Positions 1 to 10,600 of a DNA stretch of 64,000 bases are shown here, piece after piece; within the stretch, counting starts at the first letter, position 1, and each line of letters begins with the position of its first letter. The stretch is from Oegoconia quadripuncta (taxonomy: Eukaryota > Arthropoda > Insecta > Lepidoptera > Autostichidae). The notes beneath the pieces were generated by a model. The model was not told the DNA's origin. It saw nothing but the letters and a program-made list of their open reading frames with translations, and did no database searches. A program made the position numbers and the translations under genes. Location of the stretch: the NCBI GenBank assembly GCA_949316235.1, contig OX438745.1:873001-937000 (forward strand). The letters run 5' to 3'.

Positions 1-49
1 TGAATCACTTAGTTCCAAACTAATGTTACAGTAGTAGTTATATTAAATA

Positions 50-172
50 AATAAATAATAATAAATATGCTTAGACATACACAGCGCCATCTAGTTCCAC
101 AGTAAGCAACTATAAGCTTGTGTTGTGGATACCAGATGGTTGATACACTACATAAATACATAAATACATATA
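50..172 (-). repeat. SINE family A, 3' half
   Basis: Reverse-oriented 3' part of a tRNA-headed SINE: contains the complement of the body segments AACTAGATGGCGCTGTGTGT and CAACCATCTGGTATCCA shared with at least ten other copies in the window. The tRNA-like head is missing. Confidence 0.75.
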
Positions 173-551
173 TTGGCATCCCATTCCATATTGAATTGTA
201 GCTATAGCTTCTATTACTATGTAAATAACAATTGTTTTAGTAAGATAGTGATTTCTGATTTCACTTCCGTTCAATCTTGTCCTGTGTAAATCACTGATAT
301 AGTTTTTTTGGAAAGATACAGTTAATATTTATGATTGGAGAGCTCAATTTATATTTAATTCACATTTATATGGCTATTAATTTATCGATATTTTTATATA
401 AGTATGATACAATAAGTTATTCAATTGTATACATTGCTAAATGTCATCCAACTCTATAATTAGCCGTGTCTGGCATAAGTTCGGTCATTTTGTTTGTTGC
501 TGTTGAACCGTGAGGATTAAAAGAACTGCTGTCCATTTACAGATAACAGAT

Positions 552-680
552 AAATATTTATATAAACATTCATGACTCGGGATTAAATGTTCGTATTCAT
601 CTTACAAAACCCTCACGGGATTCGAACCCGCAACCGTTGGTTTCGCTGACAGTCACTAGCCACTACACCAGTTGATCGTC
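552..680 (-). repeat. SINE family K, 5' half
   Basis: Reverse complement of a tRNA-like head (GACGACCGATTGGTGTAGTGG-type A box and GGGTTCGAATCCCG B box) plus a short part of the body (TTCCCGAGTCATGGATG). Lies in the TBC1D7 intron upstream of the first exon. Confidence 0.7.
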
Positions 681-781
681 TCTTTCGTTCTTTGTATACC
701 TGGATGATCATATTATATTAATTTCCTCGGGGATTATCTTTTTCAATGTATGTAATATATTATATTTGTTCTTCTTTCTAG

Positions 782-960
782 TCAGCAGACACATTTGTGC
801 CCATAGCTGAAACGCTCCTTGAGTTGTACACAGACGAGGCTGATGTGTACTGGATGACCAAAAGTCTTACTGACGTAGTGAAGGGAATGCAACGGGAGCT
901 CTGCAAGCTGAGGGAAGCTTTCCAAACTATGCTGGATAAGGAGGATGGAGAGCTGTATAG
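782..960 (+). CDS. TBC1D7: TBC1D7 internal exon (first in window)
   Basis: Follows a polypyrimidine tract ending in TTTCTAG and ends before GTAAAG. It is 179 bp and leaves two bases (AG) of an Arg codon. It encodes the region from SADTFVPIAETLLELYTDE to DKEDGELYR and includes the YWMTKS motif typical of TBC1D7. The antisense reading frame here is only a shadow. Confidence 0.85.
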
Positions 961-3900
961 GTAAAGGTTTTGCTACGGTGAAGATAACTAAAGCTGGAGA
1001 TAGTTTGTGTGGTGTATGCAAATAAAAGAATAATTAAAATCGATGTAAGACTTAAATGCGACAAACACTATTGCGAAAGACTGAACTGCGAAAGATGGAA
1101 CTGCGACAGTGCCGAACTGCGACAGATCTAAACTGCGAAAGACTTAACTGCGACAGGACTGACTTAACTTTGTTTGTTAATTAGGTTAGGTTAGGTTGGG
1201 TTGGAAACATGAGAAACAACGCAAGAGCCGAGCGAGCGAAGAAAGCGAGCCGCGGCAGCGGCCGGCGAAGTGCCAGAACCGAATCGCTATGTTCTAATGA
1301 ACCATTGATATAACAGTCCTGTCGCATTTAAGTCTTTCGCAGTTCAGATCTGTCGCAGTTCGGCACTGTCGCAGTTCCATCTTTCGCAGTTCAGTCTTTC
1401 GCAATAGTGTTTGTCGCAGTTAAGTCTTACATTCAATTAAAATACTTTTAACAAAAAGCCATTTTTATTTCACCTCGAAAATTACACAGAGTATCCTAAC
1501 ATTCAGATCTACCATTAGATTAGTACAATTCAGATACACTAAAAATATCCCCCTTTATAAGTTTAAACGCTGAGGTACTTTTACAGTCCTTTGTGAACGT
1601 CTGATTGGTGTTTCACATTCAAAATGGCTTCTTGTTATTTTTTAATTGTTCTTTTATTTGCATACGCCATAGTTTGGGTCATAATATATCATACGGGCCT
1701 GACAATCTGTGTTTTTAAGCCATCCCTTAGGCCAATGACATGGTTTAGGGAGTGCTTTCAATTGATACCAAGACCGACTAGACAACGTGTCCTCCGAAGC
1801 ACGGATATACTCGTGATTCCCGGTCCAAGGACCGAACGTTGCTTAACTTCGCTAATAGAAAACGAATAGCGAATACGTTACCAAATTAGAAATTATAGTA
1901 TTCAGTATTCAGTATGTTTATTGCAGTATCACAAATATAGTAGTACATGCTTACGAGTAAAACTAGGTCTTAAATAAATATTTGTGACGCCCCGTTGGGG
2001 CATGGCAATATTATCTTACATTAGGAGAGAGCCTGATATATATTGGCCTTATACCAAATATTATGTTGCCAGATGTGACATATTCGCCCATAATTGAGGG
2101 CATAAGAACAGGATGTAATTAATCAGTGTTTACACTCACGATACCTAAGGTCCCCCTTTCCGACTAAACTTTTTATTTATTTATTTATTTGATTTCACTG
2201 ACAAAGTACACAAAAAAAAATTGCAATAATTACATTTGGTGCTGTTCTTATGCGAGTGAGACATGTTCGTCCATTTGGTAACATAATTATTGGTAATTCA
2301 ACAATAAAAAAAAAACAAGGTTTACAAAATGGAAGTCACGAGGTCGCGGCTCGATTGCCAGGGGGGTACATGTTTAAGTACTCGGTTTGTTGGTGGTAGG
2401 GCATTTTAAATGTCCGCCTGGCTAGCTACCACCATCTTATCTAAATCTGCCGCCAAGCAGCAATGTTAATAGCATTGTTGTGTTCCGGTTGTCAGAGATA
2501 AGATAGCCAGTCCCCCAAATGTGTTGGGGTTTCCGGGTCAGTACGCTTCCACCTTCGACCTTATCTTCACTTAACAGCAGCTGTGATTGAGGTCAAGTAC
2601 CAACCCGTTGTGCATAAAAAAAAATACATCTTTAGCACACACTTTAGTTTGGTTGGTGGTATGGCATTTAAAATTCACCATCTTATCTATGGTCCGTATT
2701 TCAGAATGTTGCTCGAGCGTAGATTGGCGCTTGAGCATAGTTAGAGATGCCGACATACAAATTACATAAAGCTATCCCTTTTTAACTGTCCTCAAAGCTC
2801 TTCTGCTCGAGTAACATTTTGAAATCAGGCCTAAATCTGCCGCCAAGCAGCAATGATGCATTGTTGTGTTCTGACTCTTAATATAAGAAAGCCAGTCTCC
2901 CAAATAAGTTGGGGTGGTTCCTAGTAGATTCCTTTCGGCCTCATCTTCACTTAACATCCTGATGTTAACGAACACACCTGTTTGATTTAAGTCAAATACT
3001 ACCCTATTGTCCATAATAAACTATAATTATCCAATTAACTCTTTTCTTCGTCTTTGTTGTCTGTATGCATTAATTGATTGTTAAATTGGTTTTAATTCTT
3101 TTACATTAAAACAAATCACGGTTTTGCTACAATGATGGTCCTGAATTACCCTATTTTATTTTCTAATTAAGTATTTTTGTAAGTTTAGGAAAAGTTAAGT
3201 AGGAAAATCATTGTTTTAGCATATAGGGTTCGGTCTGGACACATGCCACTTAACAAGTTTGGCTTCCTAATGAGAAAAAACCAGTTCTCCAAACTGTGAG
3301 GTGTGTGGGACTATGGCGGATGTTCAACACTTGTCAGTGGAGTGTGTCCGGTACGAGCAATCTAGAAAGGCACTGATGAGTGAACTTAAACTGAACGGAT
3401 TTGATGTAGGAGTGTTTCACACTATTCTGTCCCTACCAAACTCAGAAAGAGCCAGGAAGTTATTCAGTTTTGTGAACTCATCGGTGTCTCGTTAAGTGTA
3501 GTGATTAGTTAAGGGGTACGATGGGACTGCCATACAAAATTTGTAAAAGTCCCTGTAAAAACTTTAGATTTAAAAAAAAAAGTTTGGGAAACTGATAACC
3601 ATTATTGTAGCCAAAATGTGTTTTTTTTATAATTATTAATTAATTTCAGTCACCTAATAGACATCAATGCACTGGAAGTGTTGCCCCTCACGAACTGGTT
3701 CAATTGCTGTTTTGCTGGGGTGTTGGATGACATCTCTCTCACAAAGTAAGTCTAATCAACCACCATCAGGTTGTGGTCACCTCCATGGGGGTTTTTCTAG
3801 TGTCCGACCGAAACAAAATTTTCAACCGAAACCGAATCTGCGGCGTCGGTTTCAGTTGCGGCCGAAATTTATTTTATTTATTTCAACACTTACCTACAGA

Positions 3901-5167
3901 CCGCTTGTGTTAAATGAAATAATATGTGTGAGAAAAACGAAGTCACTCAATATAATCACGCCGGCAGTCGTACTCATCTGTCGACCGCATGACTCACGAG
4001 CCACGAATTCGCCCGAAGTTGACTGACGTCGACAAATTCACGAGAACTGGATTTCATCTGATTTTTGGCTGAAATTAGATCTTTTGCTCGAATTGGCCGA
4101 AACCGAATCTTCGGTCATTCACTAACATCTGTTTACTATCGAGGATTGGTACGCAGCTTCGAGCACATTGTATCGGTACGATAGGTTTTTGTTATATCCT
4201 GTGGCTTCTATATGATGATAAATTATTTCCTTGTGTTTTAAGTTGGAATATTACGCGCGCGAAATTGTTTTCAAACAGCAATTATATAGCCCAATTTTTA
4301 ATGGTATCGCCATGAAAGAAAAAGAAATTTTAGGGCATATCTTCCCGTGGTACTACTGGTGGTAGTAACACGGCCAATAAACGATAATAAGAAAGAAAAA
4401 ATTGTTCATTCCTGTCATAATGTCTTTTAGACACTTTTAATATTATTTTTCAATACGTGATCTGTTTTTCAGAATATGGGACAAAATATGCAGCGGAGCT
4501 CCTAAAATACTGTCATTTGTGGCTGTAATGCTTGTCGTAACTCTTCGTCGCAACATATTGAAAGCAAAAAATGCTGAGGAGGTTCTGAAATGTGTTTCTG
4601 AGGTTAGAGGTTTTTTGGCTTTATGACCTAGGCTGTATAAACAAAACTTTAACTTTTTTTTATGACAATCGGTCGTCTATATTACGGTCGACCATTACTG
4701 CCAGAGGCCGGTTATATGGCTAAAACGCTGAATGAGTTTGACCAGTATGAAGTCTGTGCCAAGCTATGGGTCTAGAACCTGATTGAGCGATCTAAAACAG
4801 AAAGGGAGACAAACACGAACATATTGTACAGGACAGCACAGGGACAAATTCCGAATAAGATATACTTAAATTTCATAATTTTATCATAAATGTGGATATA
4901 TACTTTGATAAAATTTTGACAAAAAGGGAATTTGTATATAATAATAAATTACCTATAATATTATACGTGTGTGTAATCTGTGGTGTGTAATTTAAAAAGC
5001 GAATTTCTGAGTTGCCAGTAAATAACTTGACAACGAAAATGGTAGATTTTATCTTGTTCTTTTTTCAGATACCGGAACAATGCGAAGAAGTTGTTGCTAA
5101 CAAAGCAATTGAGCTCTGGCAGTATTATGGTGCTCAACCACAAAATGATCAACTGGCTAAGAAATGA
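782..5167 (+). CDS. TBC1D7: TBC1D7, C-terminal part (4 exons; 5' part outside window)
   Basis: Four exons (782-960, 3650-3745, 4473-4602, 5069-5167) join in phase to about 168 codons ending in TGA. The product matches the C-terminal half of TBC1D7: an acidic stretch followed by DVYWMTKS, then the WFNCCFAGVLDD segment, then IWDKICSGAPKIL-FVAV, then a final helix with ANKAIELWQYYG. TBC1D7 is a small TBC-fold protein with little more than the TBC domain; in animals it binds TSC1 and is the third subunit of the TSC complex, which acts as GAP for Rheb at lysosomes and lowers mTORC1 activity. All introns have GT-AG ends and consistent phases (2, 2, 0). The N-terminal half and the promoter lie left of base 1. 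lqfR starts 2.4 kb downstream on the same strand. The family call comes from remembered conserved blocks, not from a search. Confidence 0.87.
1041..1435. mobile_element. Fold-back element with 120-bp inverted arms and 8-bp TSD
   Basis: Arms 1043-1161 and 1314-1433 are near-perfect inverted copies, each built of a degenerate motif AACTGCGAMAGAY / AACTGCGACAG. ATTAAAAT flanks the element on both sides (1033-1040 and 1436-1443), consistent with an 8-bp target duplication. The spacer holds TTAGGTTAGGTTAGG (1181-1195). No transposase; lies in a TBC1D7 intron. Confidence 0.75.
2328..3025 (+). repeat. SINE family B, two broken copies
   Basis: First copy 2328-2622 runs from a damaged B box (GGTCGCGGCTCGATTGCC) through the TACCACCATCTTATCTAAAT body to GTTGTGCATAAAAAAAA. 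Pieces of a second, more diverged copy follow at about 2641-2690 and 2831-3020. In a TBC1D7 intron. Confidence 0.75.
3216..3495 (+). pseudogene. LINE ORF2 C-terminal remnant
   Basis: Encodes SGHMPLNKFGFLMRKNQ then, after a -1 frame change near 3290, CEVCGTMADVQHLSVECVRY and a stop at 3495. The CxxC...HxxxxC pattern after a GHxPLNKF motif is the zinc-knuckle-like C-terminus of many non-LTR reverse transcriptase ORFs. Broken by the frameshift; the rest of the ORF is absent. Confidence 0.65.
3650..3745 (+). CDS. TBC1D7: TBC1D7 internal exon
   Basis: Acceptor TAATTTCAG, donor GTAAGT. It is 96 bp; the first base completes the split codon from the previous exon (AG+T, Ser) and the last two bases (AA) are completed by the next exon. 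It encodes HLIDINALEVLPLTNWFNCC followed by FAGVLDDISLT, the TBC-domain block containing WF..CFAGVL. Confidence 0.86.
4473..4602 (+). CDS. TBC1D7: TBC1D7 internal exon
   Basis: Acceptor CTGTTTTTCAG, donor GTTAGA. It is 130 bp and closes on a codon boundary. It encodes KIWDKICSGAPKILSFVAVM, then a helix rich in Val/Leu, then AKNAEEVLKCVSE. This is the conserved LWDK...KIL.FVAV block of the TBC fold. Confidence 0.86.
5069..5167 (+). CDS. TBC1D7: TBC1D7 terminal coding exon
   Basis: Acceptor TTTTTTCAG. 33 codons including TGA at 5165-5167. It encodes IPEQCEEVVANKAIELWQYY then GAQPQNDQLAKK, matching the short C-terminal helix and tail of TBC1D7 (I-P-x-x-x-x-x-V-x-x-KAIxLW). No strong polyadenylation signal was pinned down; an AATAAA at 6209 lies beyond a LINE fragment and is doubtful. 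Confidence 0.86.
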   Translation: MPEQCEEVVANKAIELWQYYGAQPQNDQLAKK

Positions 5168-5829
5168 TGTATGACCTTCTAATGAGTTTGCATTGGGCTC
5201 ATTAGAAGTAAAAAAACATAATAATCGGAATGATTTATGTTGAAAGAACTGTATATATAGCTACAAATAAGAAAACCTAGCTGCAGTCTTACTAGCGGCC
5301 TTATTATATAACGTCATTGATGTTGAAGTTCAAAGCCACTCCCTTTGCCATTAGTCGAATGTGATATTTGATGCTTACCATTGATCTTATATGACAATTG
5401 ACGATGAGGTTCATTGCCATTGCATTTATGCAATAAGGGCGTGGTTCGCAAGAACGTTTTGCTAAATATTTGTACTGTAGCAATTTCGTAGCTATAAAAT
5501 ATTTGTAATCTAGATGCACTATAGAATCTGTAAATAATCTTTAAACTTAAACATGTGAATTAGCACATGAGGCTACCTTAGAAATGAAGATAGTCTAAAA
5601 AGTTACCGAAAAAGGGAAAACAATGTTAGAATTGACGTTTGGACTTAGTGTAAAATCGTCAACATAATGTAGCAGGTCTTTATTTATAACTATATATGTA
5701 GGAGAAAGTCTAAATGGGAATTGTTATTCAAGTTTGACTAAAATTTATCTATGACACGATTGATGTAAAGGAAACGACAAAATCCAATCCAAACAATACC
5801 AAAAAAATTTACCGTGCTACCTTGTGTTG

Positions 5830-6135
5830 CAGACTAGATTAGATTTTCTTATACATTTTAGTCATTCAATCATACGGGCCTTTCCCGTTTCTTTCTTGCT
5901 CTAGTCCCAATTTATTCGGCGTCGGCGCAGTACGTTCTTTCTTACAAACTCCTCTATCACCCGTTACCTCATCATTCGCGCCCTTTTCGTTCATATCACC
6001 CCTCACACAATCCATCCATCTTTTCAATGGTCTCCTCTTCCTTTCCAGCCATCGACATCCATACGCATGACTCTCTTATTAACATGCGTTTCATCTCTCC
6101 TCATAACATGGCGATACCAAGCTAAACGATTACCT
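5830..6135 (-). pseudogene. RTE-like LINE fragment
   Basis: The reverse strand reads as a decayed RT C-terminus: a W-Y-R-H-V-M-R-R-D motif followed by a basic stretch and R-W-M-D-C-V-R. This resembles the LRWFGHVxRR...RRPKRRWxD end of RTE-type elements. Stops and frameshifts are present. It lies in the TBC1D7-lqfR intergenic region. Confidence 0.55.
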
Positions 6136-6884
6136 TTCAATCGCTAAGTAGAGCCAATAATGATTGGCCATAGAACATGATGTTGAATTTATTTAAGATG
6201 TAATTAAGAATAAAAAAATTGTAAATTAAATGTTGCGTCGTAATCGTAGAATATTTAATATTGAATTTCCGTATAATAACTTGTATGTTGCATTCTTTGT
6301 AATTTAGACAAAAGGAAATACAGCTAACAACCCCAAAATATGGAGTTTTTTTAATGGTGTTATCATTTTATTCTCTCTACCCGTCTGTTCCAGGAAGGAA
6401 AGTAATATTTTATGGTGTATGTATATATTATATTTCTATCTTACGTTCTGTAACCTGAACGGCTTGATCGATTTTGAAATACAAGGTGTCATTAGAATCG
6501 TTTGATCTTCAGAGTGTCATAGAAAACATTGTATGGTAAAAAATCCAACACGGTGCCTGCAAAATATATGCAGCGTGTCACCTCCACGCTTTTCAAAACT
6601 ATACAAAACTGAAAGCGTTACAGAAGGTGACTCCATCGCCGTTGAAACGTGCAATTATATCGATGTTTTCACCTTTTATGACAGCCACGGGAAGAGACGG
6701 GTTGGTTCTTTTGCGTGCCGAAGTCGCATATAACCAACATTTATAAACGGAGAATATTCAGCCGCATAGTCCCAGGATAGACGGTTCTTGATGGGTCTTA
6801 CAAATGATTAACCTTAAAATAAAACTTATTACAGTCGAGTCTGTAAGTACTACCTACCTTTCACTTGTCTTGTTGGAAAGTACC

Positions 6885-7030
6885 TATGTGAACAGCTAAG
6901 TCATGGAACTTCCTTCCCGCGTCCGTGTTTCCTGAATCCTACAACCTGGGATCTTAAAGAGCAGGATGAATAGAAAAATATAAATCATCAAGTAAGATTG
7001 TGGTCAAACGCGTATCCAGTTAACCAACAG
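6885..7030 (+). repeat. LINE family J 3' fragment
   Basis: Shares TTTCCTGAATCCTACAACCT and GTGGTCAAACGCGTATCCAG with 15540-15690 (same strand) and, inverted, with 23325-23660 and 50226-50540. The frame gives a damaged [12 protein letters not shown], a typical non-LTR RT C-terminus. Confidence 0.6.
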
Positions 7031-7379
7031 AAGTATATATTTTTATACTACTTGTTCAAGTGAGAACAGAGATAATCCTGCATATAAAAGCATATGCATC
7101 TCAGGTTAAACAGTAAACTAACGAAATAACAGGACATGGTAGCCCTTTTGTTTTTCAAAGCTGTCCTTTCAAGTTGCCTCTCTGCCAAGATTTATTGGCT
7201 TCTTCAATTTAAGAGCTATACGGTCGTTTATTGTATATTTATCAATTCATCATCATCATATCAGCTGAAAGACGTCCAAATTTATCAATTATTTAATGAA
7301 TATTTATCAATTCAATTATTTGATCGCCTTTTCTCAATCTTTTTTTATTTAATCTCATTACCTACTATTTGATAACTTT

Positions 7380-7590
7380 CTGTGTAAATCGCATTGTGCA
7401 CATTCATGCTCGTGGCGGATTCCGTATGGTAGAATTTTTTAAAGATTAATAGCAACACTGCTTGTCTCGCCATTTTGCAAGGATGTCAGCCAAATCATCA
7501 TCTCGCGTTTTTAGCTAATTTTTATGTTATTTCACGCTCAATTACAGTGATTTTGATTTTTAAACCTCATTTTGCAGTTATTTATTAAAA
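7380..7590 (+). promoter_or_regulatory. Putative lqfR 5' UTR / promoter region
   Basis: Lies directly upstream of the start codon and holds no recognised repeat. There is no clear TATA box, and the transcription start cannot be read from the sequence. Assigned by position only; an upstream non-coding exon is equally possible. Confidence 0.25.
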
Positions 7591-7640
7591 ATGGATCGTT
7601 TTATAAGTATGTGGAAGGTGCGGGAGATAGCCGATAAATT
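7591..7640 (+). CDS. lqfR: lqfR exon 1 (start codon)
   Basis: ATG in the context AAAAATGG, followed by [16 protein letters not shown] and two bases (TT) of a Phe codon, with a strong donor GTGAGT at 7641. [11 protein letters not shown] matches the extreme N-terminus of insect EpsinR, where the amphipathic helix 0 of the ENTH domain forms. Intron 1 is 7.3 kb. Confidence 0.87.
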
Positions 7641-10600
7641 GTGAGTATGATAATCACTTGACTTAATTTTCATGTAAATTACTGCCATCTGTGACAATGG
7701 TAAATCATTTTATTGATGTGTAATAAGCCCTTTTGTATTAATTTCTAGAAATGTAATTGTAATACAGTGATAAATGCGGTCAAATCCAGTGCTTTCTGCA
7801 ACACTTTTTGGATACATAGACAACAGGTTTTTTGCCCAAATTTGTCGTTATCGTCATGTATTAGTAGATTAGAGACCGGTTTGTCGCATATCATTGTTGT
7901 AAGTGGGCTCATGATGCTAAAAACAGGGGCATGAAGTCTTTGGATAGGAGTAAATTGACAAAATCTAGATTTAGCCTTGAGAATTGAGCAATATCTCACA
8001 TGCTGAAGTTGTTTGCCCACATTTATATCGTATCTTATTGCAGAATCATCAGTTAGTCTTATCTTTTAGCTGTCCTGTATTGTATGTAACATAGAAATAG
8101 ATATTAGCAAACACGTTGACAGGCCACATGATGGAGGTAGTTAGATGCAGATCTATTCAGGAATTGTAATTCCCTCTAAAAAACCTGGTTTTTTGTAACA
8201 GGTTTTTTCCCCTTATACCTTATTTTATTATGTATGGATATCAATAGGGGAGACTGTTATATTTTAGAATTAGTAGAATCTTGACAACAATATTATTTTA
8301 AGCCACTTTGGTGAAAGTTTCAACTTTCGGAAATAAATTTTCATCAGTTTACATGTTTACAATTTTCTAAGAAAACTTATTGGTTTCATAGAGATGACTG
8401 TAAATTAATGACAGTAAACTCAGTAGGGGAGGACGAAATAGAAATTAGCTGAGCTTTCTCCAGTCATTGGCTCAGATTCAATACAATACAATACAAATAC
8501 ACTTTATTGCACAACAGATAAGAAAATACAGTTCCAGAAAAGTGGTAAGAATAGAATGTACAATTTGGCGACCTTATCAGATTCTTTATACGTACATACA
8601 TAATGTCACGCCTGTTTCCCGTAGGGGTAGGCAGAGGCCACCTTCCACTTGCTACGATCCTGACACACCTCTTCTGATTTCTTCCTTCTCTGATTCTTTA
8701 TAATGTACTATATATAACTATGATATAAACCGATTACAGTGGGGCACAATTTAATTACTTAACTCGTCATTTATCAGATTAAGCAAATACAATAATAAAC
8801 AATGCTTACGTCAACAATTGTAATCACAGGAGTTTGAAAAAAAAAATCATTTCTGCTGACAATTTTTTTATTTTAAGTTCGATGTTGCAATAATGTATTC
8901 CTTCTAGAATGTACAGTAAGTATGCCAATTATCAAACCAAGCAGCTTAAAAAAAATATTTTTATTTTGAGGGGAAAGGACAAACAACCGAACTTTTCATT
9001 TAAATAAAAATCAAATCAAGTCAAAAATATTTCATTCAATATCGATGGGATACAAAAATTTCACTAATTGAAAGATTTTTTTTTTAATAACTACATCGCT
9101 TCACAAGGTACTTTGGTTAGAGACAAGCGACAAGACACTCTGTAATGACTCATCTATTAAATAGGTCTCTATCCCTACAACTTAATTATATTACATACTA
9201 GCTTTCCGCCCGCGGCGTCGCCTGCGTTAAAATAAATTTATCGCGGATATGTTTCATTTCTTTAATAAGCATGGGAGAAATTGTAAAGCATGAGAACGCA
9301 CTAGCATAACCCTTAAAATAACCACCTGAAAAGGCAACATACATGATACCAAATTGGAGTACAAATTAGAGGTGTCTCTTCATTGGAATGCTTGAAATTG
9401 CATATCTACAGAACACAAGAACTGCTTAAAGTTCAGAAGGACTGAATGCATGACGAGATATATTGTTTAAAAATTGTGTGCTGAAGCACATTCAAAACCA
9501 ATGAATCAGAAATCTACAGGTTTGTAAAACGACATAAGTTTCCCAGACCTTCAAGGTGAACACTATTGAAACTGATTTTTTATCTCATTTATTCATAGGT
9601 TACAAATATATTTAAATATAATTCAGTCATGCCATGGACAGTGTGCGAGCACTCAATGACAACAGGTAAGATAAGCTTATCTGGTAGAACACTATTGGTG
9701 TGAATAAATCCATTGATAATCTGATGCTTAGTTGTAATTTGATTTGTGGTATTTTTTTTTAGCTAGTTCTTTCCAACTTCATAAAGGAGGTTCTCAATTC
9801 AAGTGTTTGTGTTTTGTTTTATGTGCTTCAGCACACAATTTTTAAACAATATATCTCGTCATGCATTCAGTCCTTCTGAACTTTAAGCAGTTCTTGTGTT
9901 CTGTAGATATGCAATTTCAAGCATTCCAATGAAGAGACACCTCTAATTTGTACTCCAATTTGGCATCATGTATGTTGCCTTTTCAGGTGGTTATTTTAAG
10001 GGTTATGCTAGTGCGTTCTCATGCTTTACAATTTCTCCCATGCTTATTAAAGAAATGAAACATATCCGCGATAAATTTATTTTTACGCAGGCGACGCCGC
10101 GGGCGGAAAGCTATGTATGTAATATAATTAAGTTGTAGGGATAGAGACCTATTTAATAGATGAGTCATTACAGAGTGTCTTGTCGCTTGTCTCTAACCAA
10201 AGTACCTTGTGAAGCAATGTAGTTATTAAATAAAAATCAATTAGTGAAATTTTTGTATCACATCGATTTTGAATGAAATATTTTTGACTCGATTTGATCA
10301 GTCATCATCACGTCGTTTTGTAAAACTGATTATGATGATATGATTAGACTTAAGCACTTTTATTTTAAATCTTTTTTATGGAGATTTGTCGAGAATTGAC
10401 TTTGACGCTCAGTATAGACCAACATCAATAACCTAACTACGGCCGTTAACACTTATAAATGCGAAAGTTTGGATATTTGTTTGTTGCTCAATCACGGGTA
10501 AACGGATGAACAGATTTGGATGAAATTTGGTATATAATGTAGACCATAGCCTGGATTAAAACATAGGATACTTTTTATCCCGATAAAGTGAATAGTTAAA

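Larger units (their letters stand above)
5168..7590. other. Intergenic region between TBC1D7 and lqfR
   Basis: Holds the TBC1D7 3' UTR (end not determined), a degraded RTE-type LINE fragment (5830-6135), another LINE end (6885-7030), AT-rich sequence without convincing exons, and presumably the lqfR promoter and 5' UTR in roughly the last 200 bases. No CpG-rich or TATA-type promoter element can be assigned with confidence. Confidence 0.5.
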
